Shown here: positions 53,931 through 64,000 of the stretch, one piece after another
Layout of the letters: every line of letters starts with the position of its first letter
How positions within the stretch are numbered: position 1 is the stretch's first letter
DNA from: Cervus elaphus
Lineage: Eukaryota; Chordata; Mammalia; Artiodactyla; Cervidae
NCBI RefSeq assembly: GCF_910594005.1
Contig: NC_057818.1
Coordinates: 8,117,501 to 8,181,500 of the forward strand
Reading direction: 5' to 3'
DNA length: 64,000 nucleotides
Notes under the pieces: model-generated
The model's database searches: none
The model's input: only the letters and a program-made list of their open reading frames with translations
What the model was told of the DNA's origin: nothing
Position numbers and translations under genes: made by a program

Positions 53931-56900
53931 ATCGATTCAGCTCCACGCTTCCAGGGCTTGGCCGGCGGTGGCTGGAGCCCCGGGGATGATTTATAGGTCT
54001 GAGAGGAATAAATGTGAAGGGAGAGCGGCCCTGGTCTCTCACAGCTTCCAAATGGCTTCAAAGCTTTGCTGTTGTAAAGCGACCTCCAAGAGGCTCTACT
54101 GATGCTGTGAAAATCTAGCTCTGAGTGAGTCTGATGGAGCGTCTCCAGTATGCCGTCTGCTTCCTCCACCTGCATCCCCAGGGGTGGGGGAGTCCCCGGG
54201 GCTGCCAAGCAAGCCCTGGCCGTGGGGTCAACCATCTGAAGATCGCACCTCTGGGGGGCGGGCAGCGCACGCGGATGGAGCCCTGTTGGAGGCGGCCGTC
54301 CCCAGCTGACCCCCAGCTCGATACTCAGCTGTGCCAGGACAGGTGCTGCTCGGATCACAGTGTCCCGGGGCCGCCTGGGGGTCCTCCAAGGGACATTTTC
54401 CCTTCAATCGTTAGCCTGGTAGAATGATGCAGAGAGAGAGAGAAGGAGAGAGGGAGACAGAGGCACAGCCAACTCCTCCCGGGAGCTCCTGGGAGGGAGG
54501 AAACCAGCCCTGGGGTCATTAGAGGCCGTGATGAGACAGCTGCCATCAGACCATCTCCCTGATGGACAGTGTGATGGAGACTCCATGGAATGCACGTGTA
54601 AGTCACTCTGCAAAGGGTTCATTTTGCTAAGAACAAGGCTACAATGCGCTGTAAAGAAAGCCATGCCTTTAGATGCCTCTCGGAGCTAATTAAGGCTGCA
54701 GTGGCGACCTGGAGATGCCGGTCTTCGGCACCGCCTTGAGGGGAGAGCGGGGTTACCCTGGGGCCTGACCCGGGAACACCCTCTCCCGGAACTGAACTCT
54801 CTGAGCGCCTCGCTACACGGGCCCGTCTGTGGCAGATTCGGATTGTTCTGTAATGAACCAACACAGATCTGCCTGCTGGTGTGAACGCTGCCGGCCGAGG
54901 AAGGACAGGCTGAGCGGGGGCCGCTGGAGGGGATGGTCTCCTCCACGGCGTCTGCCTCCTCTTCCTCTCTCTGCCTCCTCTGCCCGGCCCTTTCTCTCCC
55001 TTGGCAGGAGGCCTCCCCTCTGAGGAGTGCCACCCTCGCCTGACGCCGCCCAGTCAGGCAATTTGCTTTTAATTAGGACTGCAGTTGTTTCCAAAGGAAG
55101 CGGCGGGAGGCGGGGAAGCAGGCTGACTTTTCGCAGTTTAAGTGGATGGGATGCACACGGTAAATTCAGACCCCACTGTGGGCGGCCAGGCTGAGCGCTC
55201 TGTCCCCGAGCGCCCTGGGCTCCTTGCTGTGGTTTGCAAGCTCCCACCTCCGTGGACCAGTTAACCGGGATGCCGGAGCACAGATGCAGAGTAAGGAGTG
55301 CTGGGATCGCTCGGTCCCCTCTGTATCCTGGTGCTGAAATGATGCCCAGACAGCTGAGCGGGCCTGTGCGCTCCTGCGCCCGCCTGGCACTGTGGTCCGG
55401 GCAATAGTCAGATGCTTCTTTCCTCCAGCTCAGCCCCCCAGGAGGGGTGTCACCATAAGGCGTCCCTCCTCCTGGAGGGACCTAAGTGACTTGCTGGGCT
55501 GGGGAGGGGCAGGTGGGGAGGGGAAGAGAGGAGTAGGGAAGGGACACAGGCAGGCATCGACCCCGCCGCCTTCTCCTCTGGAGTTCTGGGCTGGGGACCA
55601 AAGTCAGCCTGCCTGGCTTGAGTTCCAGGCCAGGCCTCCGCCACGGGCCGTTCATTCCAGGAGCCAGACCTGGATCCTCCACCCTGCTTCCTTTCTCCCA
55701 GCTCCCAGCCCACGTTTTATGAGGATCCTTGGAAAGGAAAGAAAGGTAGTGGCTTTGTTTACAATGCAATTAACATCTGAATAATTTACTACGACATCAG
55801 CTGGAGCTATCTTCAGCCCAGAGAGTCTGCTCCTTTTTTAAAGCCAGTTTGATGGAGGCGGGACCCTGTTTTGTCCTTTTTCTGGGCTGAGCTGGGGGCC
55901 CCAGGTCTCTACGAGACATCCACCCGCTGGCGTCAATGCCTGCCCTGACTTACCGACCACACTGGACGTGTTCTCCAGGTCACACGGCTCCCTGATCAGA
56001 CCTTCCCTTAGCAGACCCGCTCCTGCCCCTGGCCCTGGGGCCCCCTGGTTCCTGGCCTGTCTCCCCTCATTCTCAACGGCATCTCCACTTCCAGACGGTG
56101 CCTCTGCCCCACGCAATGCACATTTTTAAGGAGAGTCTGCTGACCAGGAAGTGGGGAGGCTCAGGGTTGATGGTGGTCACAGAGGCGGGCTTGCAGCTCC
56201 CACGCTCCACTCGGCCCAACGCCCAGCTTGGGAGACAGCTGGGATGAGCTGACGCAGAGGAAGCAACTTTCAAAGTGGGCCCTGCAGGGGTGAGGGTGCT
56301 CTCGGCAAGAACATCACCCAACCCCCTGCCCCTTGGCTTTGATCTGTGGTTCTGGGTCAATCAATGAGCACCATACTGCTTCATCAGGCTAAATGAGCAT
56401 GGCCTGGGCCACCAACACACCCCCAAACACTGAGCTTTGTTTTGACCACTAGCCTTGACCTTGGCACTCTGACCTCCCTCCCGCATTTTCCATCAAACCA
56501 TAAGGTCACCCACTCCCTCAGCGAGGGCTTTTGAAGACATCAGACATCTTGACTTCTACTTCCCCCGACATCCGTCTCTCTGCTAGACCCAGAGGGCTCG
56601 CAGGAGGCTGTACTGTCCACACCTGGCCTTCTGCATCACTGCCGAACATCTGAAGAAGGTAACAGCACTTTGGGTTTTCAGAGTATGTGTGAGTTTGGGT
56701 TAGGCCAGGGGTAAAGTCTGGCCATGGACGCTGGAGCATGGAGTAGATGCCCTCCCTTCTCACTGTCCCTGGACAAAGTGACTTAAGTCCAAGTGGGTTA
56801 ACTAGCTCCTGTTGGTTTTGTATCTTGGTGACCTGCAGGGTTGCAACGAACACACACACAAGACCTTTCCTTGATTAGAATGGGGTGTGCCCCCCTCTCC

Positions 56901-57094
56901 CCCACTGCCAATCACCTCCCAGGGCATACGGCTCCACGACGAGTGTGCAAGGTGAATTTCCGTCCTCACTCTGCCCCTCAGCTGAGCCCCTCTGAGCGGG
57001 CACGGCCCACTCAGCCATACGGAGCAGCCCCTGTGTTTGGTCAAGAAGGCCGCACAGTGGTGAGTCCTGAGCGCTGAACTCTAAGGCCCAGGCT
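53931..57094. other. Repeat-poor block, GC-rich, candidate regulatory DNA
   Basis: About 3.1 kb without a recognised interspersed repeat. GC-rich with CpG clusters (54180-54320, 54880-55060), a GA-rich simple tract at 54427-54465, and homeodomain-type TAATTA motifs at 54687 and 55070. Overlapping frames up to 153 codons on both strands have no domain and follow base composition. Confidence 0.4.
54427..54465. repeat. GA-rich simple repeat
   Basis: Imperfect (GA) tract with ggag interruptions. Confidence 0.85.
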
Positions 57095-57290
57095 GAGGGC
57101 AGCAGTGAAACAGCAAGGGCTGCGGAGCCAGCAGCCTGGATCTGAATTCCACCCAGGCCAGCCACATCCAGTAACAAGACAAGTGGCTTAACTCCTCTGC
57201 ACCACACGCAGTTTCTCCCCTCGCATAGGGAGCAAAAAATAGACCTTAAGAGGATACATGCACACGTTATACAGCTTATTAAACACTGAA
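57095..57290 (+). repeat. MIR SINE
   Basis: Sense MIR: 'ggctgcggagccagcagcct', 'ggatctgaattccacccagg', 'caagtggcttaactcctctg'. Confidence 0.7.
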
Positions 57291-57420
57291 CTCTTCCCGG
57301 GTTCTCTGCTCACAGGTGACTTTGGACAAATCATTTCACCTCTCTCTGGATCTTTCTTTATATATTTACACAGAGTGATCTCAGTGACAGGGCTTACAAA
57401 TTATGATTAGAGACCTTCAT
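57291..57420 (+). repeat. Second, partial MIR SINE
   Basis: Sense 'gggttctctgctcacaggtg', 'actttggacaaatcatttca' and 'cctctctctggatctttctt' repeat the MIR middle directly after the first copy, so two MIRs lie head to tail. Confidence 0.5.
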
Positions 57421-57676
57421 CAAAATATGAATACAGGTGTCTCTCTTCCCTAACAGACTCTGACTTGTACTGTCTGACTTATAGGCACTACCTTTCTAGG
57501 CTTCGACTGTGATTTTATTTGCATCACGAGCAGTGGCCGATGAAAGACCAGGGCTTGTCTCCATGAAGAAACATGGTTTTATGTGATTTCTCAGGGATTT
57601 CTGTGGGAGGGGCTCCTCGGAGAGAATCGGGTGGTTTGGCTGATGCTAGGCAGGGCTTTGTGTCCTTAACCAGGAG
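57421..57676. other. Single-copy DNA
   Basis: Short stretch with nothing recognised. Confidence 0.4.
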
Positions 57677-58110
57677 TTATGGGGTCAACTGTGTCCCCTC
57701 ACCCCCAGAACCCGTATGCTGAAACTGTGGCTCCTAGTACTTTACTTGGGAACAAGGCTGTCACAGATGTAATTAGTTACGATGAGGTCCTCCTGGAGGA
57801 GGCGAGGTCCCTAACCCAATATGACTGTGTCCTCATACATAAGGGACATTTGGACTTAGACATGCAGAGAGAACTCCATGTGAACGTAAAGGCAGAGATC
57901 GGGGGATGCTTCTACAAGGCAAAGGGCATTGAAGACAGTGGCCAACCAGGGCGAGAGTTGTGGACCAGACCCATCCCCATCTCTCATGGCCCTGCCACAC
58001 CTTGACCCTGCACTTTTGGCCTCCAGGACAGAAAGGCGATTACACTCTGTCTCTTGCACCAACCAGCTGGAGGTGCTCTGTGGTGACAGCCCTGGCAGAC
58101 TAGTTCATCA
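57677..58110 (+). repeat. MLT1-type MaLR LTR
   Basis: Sense LTR: 'ttatggggtcaactgtgtcc', 'gtcacagatgtaattagtta', 'cccaatatgactgtgtcctc', 'caccttgaccctgcactttt', 'ggcctccaggacagaaaggc' and the end 'gacagccctggcagactagt'. About 430 bp, close to full length. No internal genes. The 108-codon frame across it is incidental. Confidence 0.8.
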
Positions 58111-58959
58111 GGTAAGAGGGTTTCTCTAGTCCATTTCTAAAGCCCACAGCCCTTCCTGGGGTCCAAAGCTGGGCATCAGTGGAGTTACACATCCCTATGT
58201 GTGGGCCCCTTCTGCAGTGACTCAAGAACTGTCAGAGCTGAAAATCTTAAACCCTCATTTGCCAGAGGGTGTCTGAAGTTATTTCTACTTCCTTTTTCTA
58301 TGAAGGGTTTGAAGTGGCTTAAGGGAAGTACATCAAGTAAGAGAGTGCAAGCAGTCAACATGTAATGGTGTGACCCGAAAAATATACCCAGGCTTAGAAA
58401 GTCAGTCAAAGGATGGGGTTGGCACAGTCTTATCTTCCTGGGCAAAGAAAACTGTAAAACTGTATTTTCTTTCTGCTCTGGCCACCGGGAAGCTCAGAAC
58501 CATGTTTGTGGGCTGTGACCACTGTTTAGAACGTAGCTCTGAGCTTCCTGGGGACCACTTATTAGTATATTCCAGTTGTAGAGAAGAAGCCAGCCTTTTC
58601 TAGCAAGTCACTCTACAACAATGGGAATGAGAGAAATCGAAGGCCCTTAAAAAACTTAGGAAGGAGAGGGAGAAAGCTTCAAACTGTCACAGGAAAGGTC
58701 CTACTATCTATAGTCCAAGGGGACTGCTCAAACTTAGACCTGCCATGTTTGAAAACTCAGGAAATTTCACATTAAAAAAAAAAATTCCTGATTTTTTCCT
58801 TCCTTCTTAATAAGTGATAAACATAGGCATCCCTAGTCCCCTGCATTTCCACACAGCAGTGATGGGCTAGCGCTGTCCCCAGGGCCCCATAGTTCTCCTC
58901 TCCCTGTTCTCCCAGGCCCCTGTAGGTGATGAGCATATGTGTGCTGACCTACTTATACC
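58111..58959. other. Single-copy DNA
   Basis: Nothing recognised. Confidence 0.4.
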
Positions 58960-59160
58960 GGCATCCTCAGAATGAGGTTGTGCAGTAGTGACAGTTCTCC
59001 CCATTGGAGAGGTGAAACAACTAAGGCCCAGACGTGAAGAGGCTCTGACATGAAGAGTGCTCCTTGAGTTGAGCAGTCAACAACCTGGGCAACTGCCCAC
59101 TCCAGCAAGATGGAGTGACTTGCCCAAGATCGCCTACTAGGAAATGCCAGTATCAGGAAA
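58960..59160 (-). repeat. MIR SINE with an internal insertion
   Basis: Antisense MIR: 'agttctccccattggagagg', 'tgaaacaactaaggcccaga', later 'gagtgacttgcccaagatcg' and 'cctactaggaaatgccagta'. About 60 bases of unrelated sequence (59048-59108) lie between these blocks. Confidence 0.55.
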
Positions 59161-59227
59161 CTGCAGAAGTTAAATAAAATGGTAAAACAACAGCGGTGTG
59201 GTGACTAACACAAAGCTCAACAAAGCT

Positions 59228-59254
59228 TACACACACACTACACACACATACACT
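59228..59254. repeat. (AC) short repeat
   Basis: Interrupted AC tract. Confidence 0.85.
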
Positions 59255-60118
59255 GTGGTTTGTTTACAAATGTTTAACAATAAGCTCACTGGCTTCTTAT
59301 TAGAGAGAAACCCTAATTCGCAATGTTTACCTATTTCTGTGGTGTAAATGTTCCCACCATGGATGATTTCAAGTTACCAATGTGAAGTGAACTGGCTTGC
59401 AAAATACCTGAAAATTCAACAACTGGCTCTTCAAGGACCAGTGACAAGGAAACTTCATTCTGCTTACTACTGCACTGGTGTGTACTGACTTACAAGAGCC
59501 AAGTATTAAACTGATCTGTTTTCTAGCATATCATATGTACTATGTTGTTCTGTTATATATTATACTTATAAAAAGATTTTATGCACTTTCAATACACAGT
59601 ATATATTTAATATAAAATTTAAATAGGTAAGCTATAATTTTAATAAATGATAGCTTTAATAGATAACAATAATTCATAAATATTTTACTTCCTATTAAAG
59701 ATGATGTCATAAAATATGAGTGTTACATTTTAAGAGAGTATAAGGAAAGGAGTGGAACACCCACAAAGGTAAGGGTCTTCCCTCCCTTCCCATCAGCTGC
59801 AGGTGCAAGTCTCCGGCCTGTCCTTTTCCCCTCTCGTGAGCCCAGCTCTTGTGGATTAAGATCTAAAGAGAAATCTGGATGCAGGCACGGGATGCTTCCG
59901 TAGGGCGATGGGATGGATTCCTGTGGGGCCGTGACTCGCTAATGGTCTGTAACAGCCGATGGCATCCGATCCCTCTGGGGCCCAGATCCGGCTGCTTATC
60001 TGATGGGGGTGACCAGAGCTGGGCCCTGGCAGAGCGTGGAGCAGAGCTGACGAAGGCAGGCTCCTGTCTCAGACAGTGCGCCTTAACATGTTAGGCCTGT
60101 CTTTCCACGGCTCCACTT
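59255..60118. other. Single-copy DNA with an AT-rich core
   Basis: 59520-59730 is very AT-rich (many ATA/TAA runs) and stands out from the surrounding composition; it is not a recognised element. The rest is unique. Confidence 0.45.
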
Positions 60119-60204
60119 ACACACACACACACACACACACACGCACATGCACATGAATAGCACATACAAGTACACACATACACACACACGCACACACACA
60201 CACT
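60119..60204. repeat. (AC) microsatellite, compound
   Basis: A pure run of about 12 AC units (60119-60142), then interrupted AC/GC/AT repeats. Confidence 0.95.
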
Positions 60205-60389
60205 CTTTTCTTTAGCATCTTCCTCTACATTATAACAGTGGACTGAAAGCCTCAGTGTTCCCCAAATTCAAGGGCAATGCCTCCTACTCAGGGAGACGAG
60301 CCCCTTCTGTGAGCAACTGGATGCGATCAACAGAGAAGTGTGTTGAGGGTGCCTAGTCCCGGAGCCCTTGCGAGGTTCCTGTACCCTCA

Positions 60390-60530
60390 CACACATCCCC
60401 GCTTTCATTCGAGCTGTGACGCAGGTGTTACTGCATTGCATCCCCATTTTCTGGAGGGGAAAAGGAGGTCCCGATGGGAGGAGCAGCACCCTCAGGGTGG
60501 CACAGCCGGCCAGCGGCAGCTTTTCCGCCT
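60390..60530 (-). repeat. MIR SINE
   Basis: Antisense core 'catccccattttctggaggg' and 'gaaaaggaggtcccgatgg', then 'gtggcacagccggccagcgg'. Confidence 0.55.
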
Positions 60531-61004
60531 AGCTGGCCTCTAGGGCCAGTCTCTCTTCTCCCCAGATTCACCCTTCATCCTTCAAGCCCTCCAGTCAGGG
60601 GTAGACCGGCTTTAGCATTTTCACGAGAAGCCCGTCTCCCCAGAATTACTGGCCCCAGCTGCTGTCTGCCTTCTGCACATCCGGGGTTACTTTTCAGTGT
60701 AACCAACGAGTTCGGCACTTTGGGACTCAAACGTCTGACAGTGAGTAAGGCGTGTTCTGCAGGCACTCTGACGGGGGTCTGTCCGGCCCAGCTGGTGAGG
60801 AGAGTGGGCCTTAGAGTCCCAAGGAAGGGGGCCTCCCCGTGGGGAACTGATGATGCAGGAAGGGGGAAGGAAGCAAAGCCGAAGCCCCCCGATGTCAGGT
60901 ATTTGGCTGGAGAACCGAGGTGAGCAAAGCTGCGATTTGTTTTGTAAAAGAGCAAGGCCTATTATATAATGAGATTAATTCATTTCTCACATCAGTCTGT
61001 AGAA
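60531..61004. other. Single-copy DNA
   Basis: Nothing recognised; frames of 126-149 codons on both strands overlap each other and lack domains. Confidence 0.4.
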
Positions 61005-61065
61005 ACATTTCCAAAGCACCTACTGTGTGTCAGGCACGTATGTTAACACTTCCTAAACCACGGTG
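61005..61065 (-). repeat. MIR or L2 terminal fragment
   Basis: 'aagcacctactgtgtgtcag' followed by 'gcacgtatgttaacactt', an antisense terminus shared in style by MIR and L2. Confidence 0.5.
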
Positions 61066-61769
61066 ACCCGCTGGCCCTGCTGTGCCAACCACACACAGAA
61101 ACGTCCTGGGGCTGCTCTACTTTCACTATTTTACGACAGGTTTTACATCAAAGGGTTGCTTCCCCCCTGACTCACTAGACTGGATTATAACTCACTTTTC
61201 TGGGTTTCCCCAAGCTGCGCTCATGCCCAGAGGAGGCGCCAGCTGAGGGTCTTGCAAAGGGAACCTGGTTCCAGCCGTGTTCCCGCTGCGCACTGCACCG
61301 TCTCTGTCTGTTTAACTGGCTGCCTGCCTGCAGGAGGACACCGAGCCCCCTTGGAAACACGAGCTGGTGTCACCTCAGTGTCCCCAGGACCCTGCCGTGG
61401 CACGCAGGGCTGGGTGCCTGGTGAGAGTCCCAGCACACCCGCGCAGTGACAGAGCTAAAAAGGTGACGGGGTGCGAGCTAAACGGTGACACTTACGAGGC
61501 CGGTTTCATGTGAAGCAGCGCTGCTCCATGGAGATCGTGTGGCCACCCAAGGTGACTCTTCTCCGCAAGGGCTGCTACTCATCCGAAAGGGAGAGAGCGC
61601 ACTATTTGTTCAGAAACTGTGCACTTCAGAGGGACGTGCTGGGCTGTTTCCAGAACTTGTTTAAACAGACGCGAGACGGTCGTTCGGGTCCCTGCACTGT
61701 TAATAACCTCAGTGTCCATCCTGGCCACCCAGAATACTCGTGATGGGGACTAGGAGTGGGAGAACACAC
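61066..61769. other. Single-copy DNA
   Basis: Nothing recognised. Confidence 0.4.
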
Positions 61770-61850
61770 TCTGTGTGTAGGTGGCTGTGTGCGTGTGTTC
61801 ATGTGTGCATGTGTATGTGCACACTCATCTCTGTGGACATGTGTGTGTTT
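61770..61850. repeat. TG-rich degenerate microsatellite
   Basis: Interrupted TG repeat. Confidence 0.8.
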
Positions 61851-62157
61851 TGCATACAGTAGGAAGGACCAGAATATGCCACAAGGGAAAAGCTGGAAGA
61901 CCTGGGGGTCCTGTTGGCGTACACTGGAACCCTGCCTCTGCCCCCTGCTAGCAGAGGGACCCGGTACAACTCACACATCATCTGAGAATGGGGATCGCTC
62001 CTGCCAAAGGAGAATGTTAGGATGGACATCACTGGCAGGGGAGGACCTGGGGGTGGAAAATCGGCCTGAGATTCCCTGGGGGTGCTGGACTCAGCCGCAA
62101 GCCCCATTCAGAATGCTTCAGGAAAGTCTCTGACTCCATTTAAAGGGGGACTGACAT
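61851..62157. other. Single-copy DNA
   Basis: Nothing recognised. Confidence 0.4.
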
Positions 62158-62376
62158 GGGCTTCCCCAGCGACTCAGTGGTAAAGAATTCACCTGCAATG
62201 CCAGAGCTGCAGGAGATGAGGGTTCGATCCCTGGGTCGGGAAGATCCCCTGGAGGAGGGCATGGCAACCCACTCCAGTATTCTTGCCTGGAGAATTCCCA
62301 TGGACAGAGGAGCCTGGAGGGCTACAGTCCATGGGGTCGCAAAGAATCAGATACAACGGAAGTGACTGAGCACACA
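62158..62376 (+). mobile_element. Bov-tA SINE, full length
   Basis: Sense copy: 'gggcttccccagcgactcag', B box 'gggttcgatccctgg', to 'aacggaagtgactgagcaca'. It carries an extra 'agctgcaggagatg' type stretch before the B box. Confidence 0.95.
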
Positions 62377-63609
62377 GGCACATTATGCCCTTGGATCACG
62401 CTTCACAGAAAGGCGGACGGACGTGATGGAGGGCATGCCCAGGTGGGCCCTGCACCCCCACGGCCACGGCCACCTAGACCCCCATCTCTCTCCCCAAGAG
62501 CCAGAGCCCAGACCCTGTCCCACTCCAGCCGCTCCGCCCACCCACAGCATCTGACCAGAGAAATCCAAGGCCAGCTCTGTGCATTGCTCAATCCCCGGAC
62601 TTCCCTTCCCCTCCTATGACAGAAACTTCTGCAGTGGCTGGGCAGGGGGCCTGGGAGCAGGGCGGGCGGGGGGCCTCCCTTTCTGCTTCCCCTGAACCAG
62701 GACGTGCTGCAGGCGGGGGTTCCTGCCCCAGGGGTGCTGCTGGCCTGGGCGCTCCGGGGAGGCCCGTGTGCAGAGACAGGAGGGGGCCCGGGGTACCGGG
62801 AAGCCGGGGCTTCTGCTGGGCATGTTTCTGGGGCCGGAATGCCATCCGCTGGAGGCCTGGTCTGTAGAGACGCCGCCGGGTCTGAGTGGGCTGTAGCGAA
62901 CAGAGGAGGCCTGTGGCGTCAGGGGTGGGGGCCGAGTGATTCCCACACGCCAAGCGCCCGGGCCCTTTGTGGGGGGTTCCCTCAGGCATTTCTAATTACA
63001 CGGGTTCACCGCTGCCCCCCAGCTCACGGGGTGCCTGCGCTGGGCAGGAGGAATCAATCGGGCTGTTATGACGCACTCCGCCAGGGCCAGCCCAGGGTCC
63101 AGAGGCCCCCGCTTGGAAGCAGAGCAGTTAATACACAGGCGGATTAGATGGCTCTCCGGCTTCGCCACAATTAGAAACTCAGGACGTCTGAAACATTAAC
63201 TGGGGCATGTGGGTAAGAGGCAACACCCGGAGGCCCTGCCAGGGAGGGAACCGCCCCGGGGGAGGCTGTGGAAAGTTATGTAAGGATCTGGCCTTGGGAA
63301 GCGCGTCTGCTGAACGCAGGCTCTGCGTCGGGGCTGTCAGTGGACAGTCCTCACGCCGTCTCCCTGAGGATGCCACAGACCAGGACTGCGCCTCCCAGCT
63401 TACGGAAGAGCCAATGGGAAAGAGATCAGAGAGGGCAAATTAGGCCCTGAAGGCTGCTCCGCAAGGAGGCGCAGAGGAATCTGAACGTCCATCAGCCTTC
63501 TCTCTGCAGCACCCCTCACTGTACGCTGGGTAGCGTGTGCCCACCTCCAGCGAGGCACCGGGATGCTGGTGGAAAATAAGACATGCTGAGAAAAGCCGAG
63601 CCATACTGA
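62377..63609. other. GC-rich single-copy DNA
   Basis: No repeat recognised; 62640-62900 is strongly GC-rich with moderate CpG. 63120-63200 (with 'aagcagagcagttaataca' and 'gccacaattagaaactcagg') is a repeat-free AT-richer island that could be conserved. Overlapping long frames on both strands (133 and 147 codons) lack domains. Confidence 0.4.
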
Positions 63610-63827
63610 TCCTGTGCTTACTGAGTCCTGTGTCCAGCTCTTTGAGGCCCCATGGACTATAGCCCGTGGGGCCCTCTGCCCATGGAATTTTCCAGGCAAG
63701 AATACTGGAGCACCGTGCCATTTCCTACTCCAGGGGAACTTCCTGACCCAGGGATCACATCTGGGTCTCCTGCATCTCCTGCATGGGCAGAAGTATTCTT
63801 TACTGCTAGCGCTGCATGGGAAGCCCA
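63610..63827 (-). mobile_element. Bov-tA SINE
   Basis: Reverse-orientation copy: 'ctgtgtccagctctttgagg' to 'ctagcgctgcatgggaagcc'. Like the copy at 50024 it has the doubled 'ctcctgcatctcctgcatgg' stretch, suggesting the same subfamily. Confidence 0.93.
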
Positions 63828-63844
63828 TATTGACCCTAGCAGCT

Positions 63845-64000
63845 GATATTAGCTGAGCACACGCTATGTGCACGCGATGCACAAACACTCTTCACCCTTG
63901 GGCCCTTGCTCTTTACTCGCAGACAGCGGGTGCTATTTTTGTCCCCATTGTATAGTTGAGGGACTAAGGCAACTCAAGATTCAAAAATAAACTCTCAATA
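63845..64000 (-). repeat. MIR SINE, running to the window edge
   Basis: Antisense MIR: 'agctgagcacacgctatgtg', 'gtgctatttttgtccccatt', 'gtatagttgagggactaagg', 'caactcaagattc'. Confidence 0.6.

Overview
This window looks like ordinary nuclear DNA of a ruminant (cow, sheep, goat or a close relative). The diagnosis rests on two interspersed repeats that together are typical of ruminants: Bov-tA, a tRNA-derived SINE whose sense strand starts like 'ggcttccctggtggctcag' (17 copies or large parts and one remnant), and the RTE-type LINE BovB (four 3' pieces and one internal patch). A bovine-type L1 3' tail at 36610-36752 agrees. Older mammal-wide repeats fill much of the rest: MIR, L2, L1, MaLR LTRs, hAT/Charlie-type elements and a Tigger. 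All family names come from recognising motifs by eye; RepeatMasker was not run, so element edges are usually good to about 10-30 bases and less for the faint ones.

I find no host protein-coding gene, no exon I can defend, and no tRNA, rRNA, CRISPR or bacterial feature. The long open frames are repeat-derived (the BovB reverse transcriptase C-terminus at 30064-30688, the L1 ORF2 C-terminus near 4260-4447), lie on the strand opposite such repeats, or are chance openings in GC-rich DNA. The window is best read as intergenic or deep intronic DNA.

Layout. 1-6 kb: an LTR split by a SINE, L2 split by a small hAT element, and an L1 3' end. 6-19 kb: mostly single-copy DNA with scattered MIR, L2 and hAT relics. 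19-20 kb: a tight stack of two hAT elements, a BovB patch and two SINEs. 20-28 kb: L2, a solo LTR, a BovB copy, an MLT1-type LTR and a six-copy 37-bp minisatellite. 29-33 kb: three BovB 3' ends on the same strand. 34.5-36 kb and 43-46.5 kb: repeat-poor, partly CpG-rich DNA with TAAT-rich segments that look like candidate conserved regulatory elements. 47-53 kb: an internally deleted Tigger1 with a SINE inside it, and a SINE with a perfect 13-bp target duplication. 53.9-57 kb: another repeat-poor block with candidate regulatory motifs. 57-64 kb: MIRs, an MLT1-type LTR, CA/TG microsatellites and two SINEs.

There is no operon-like cooperation to describe. Interest lies in the insertion history (nested elements with readable target-site duplications), the minisatellite made of hairpin units, and a few repeat-free inverted repeats in possible enhancers. 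I did not find a new biological system.
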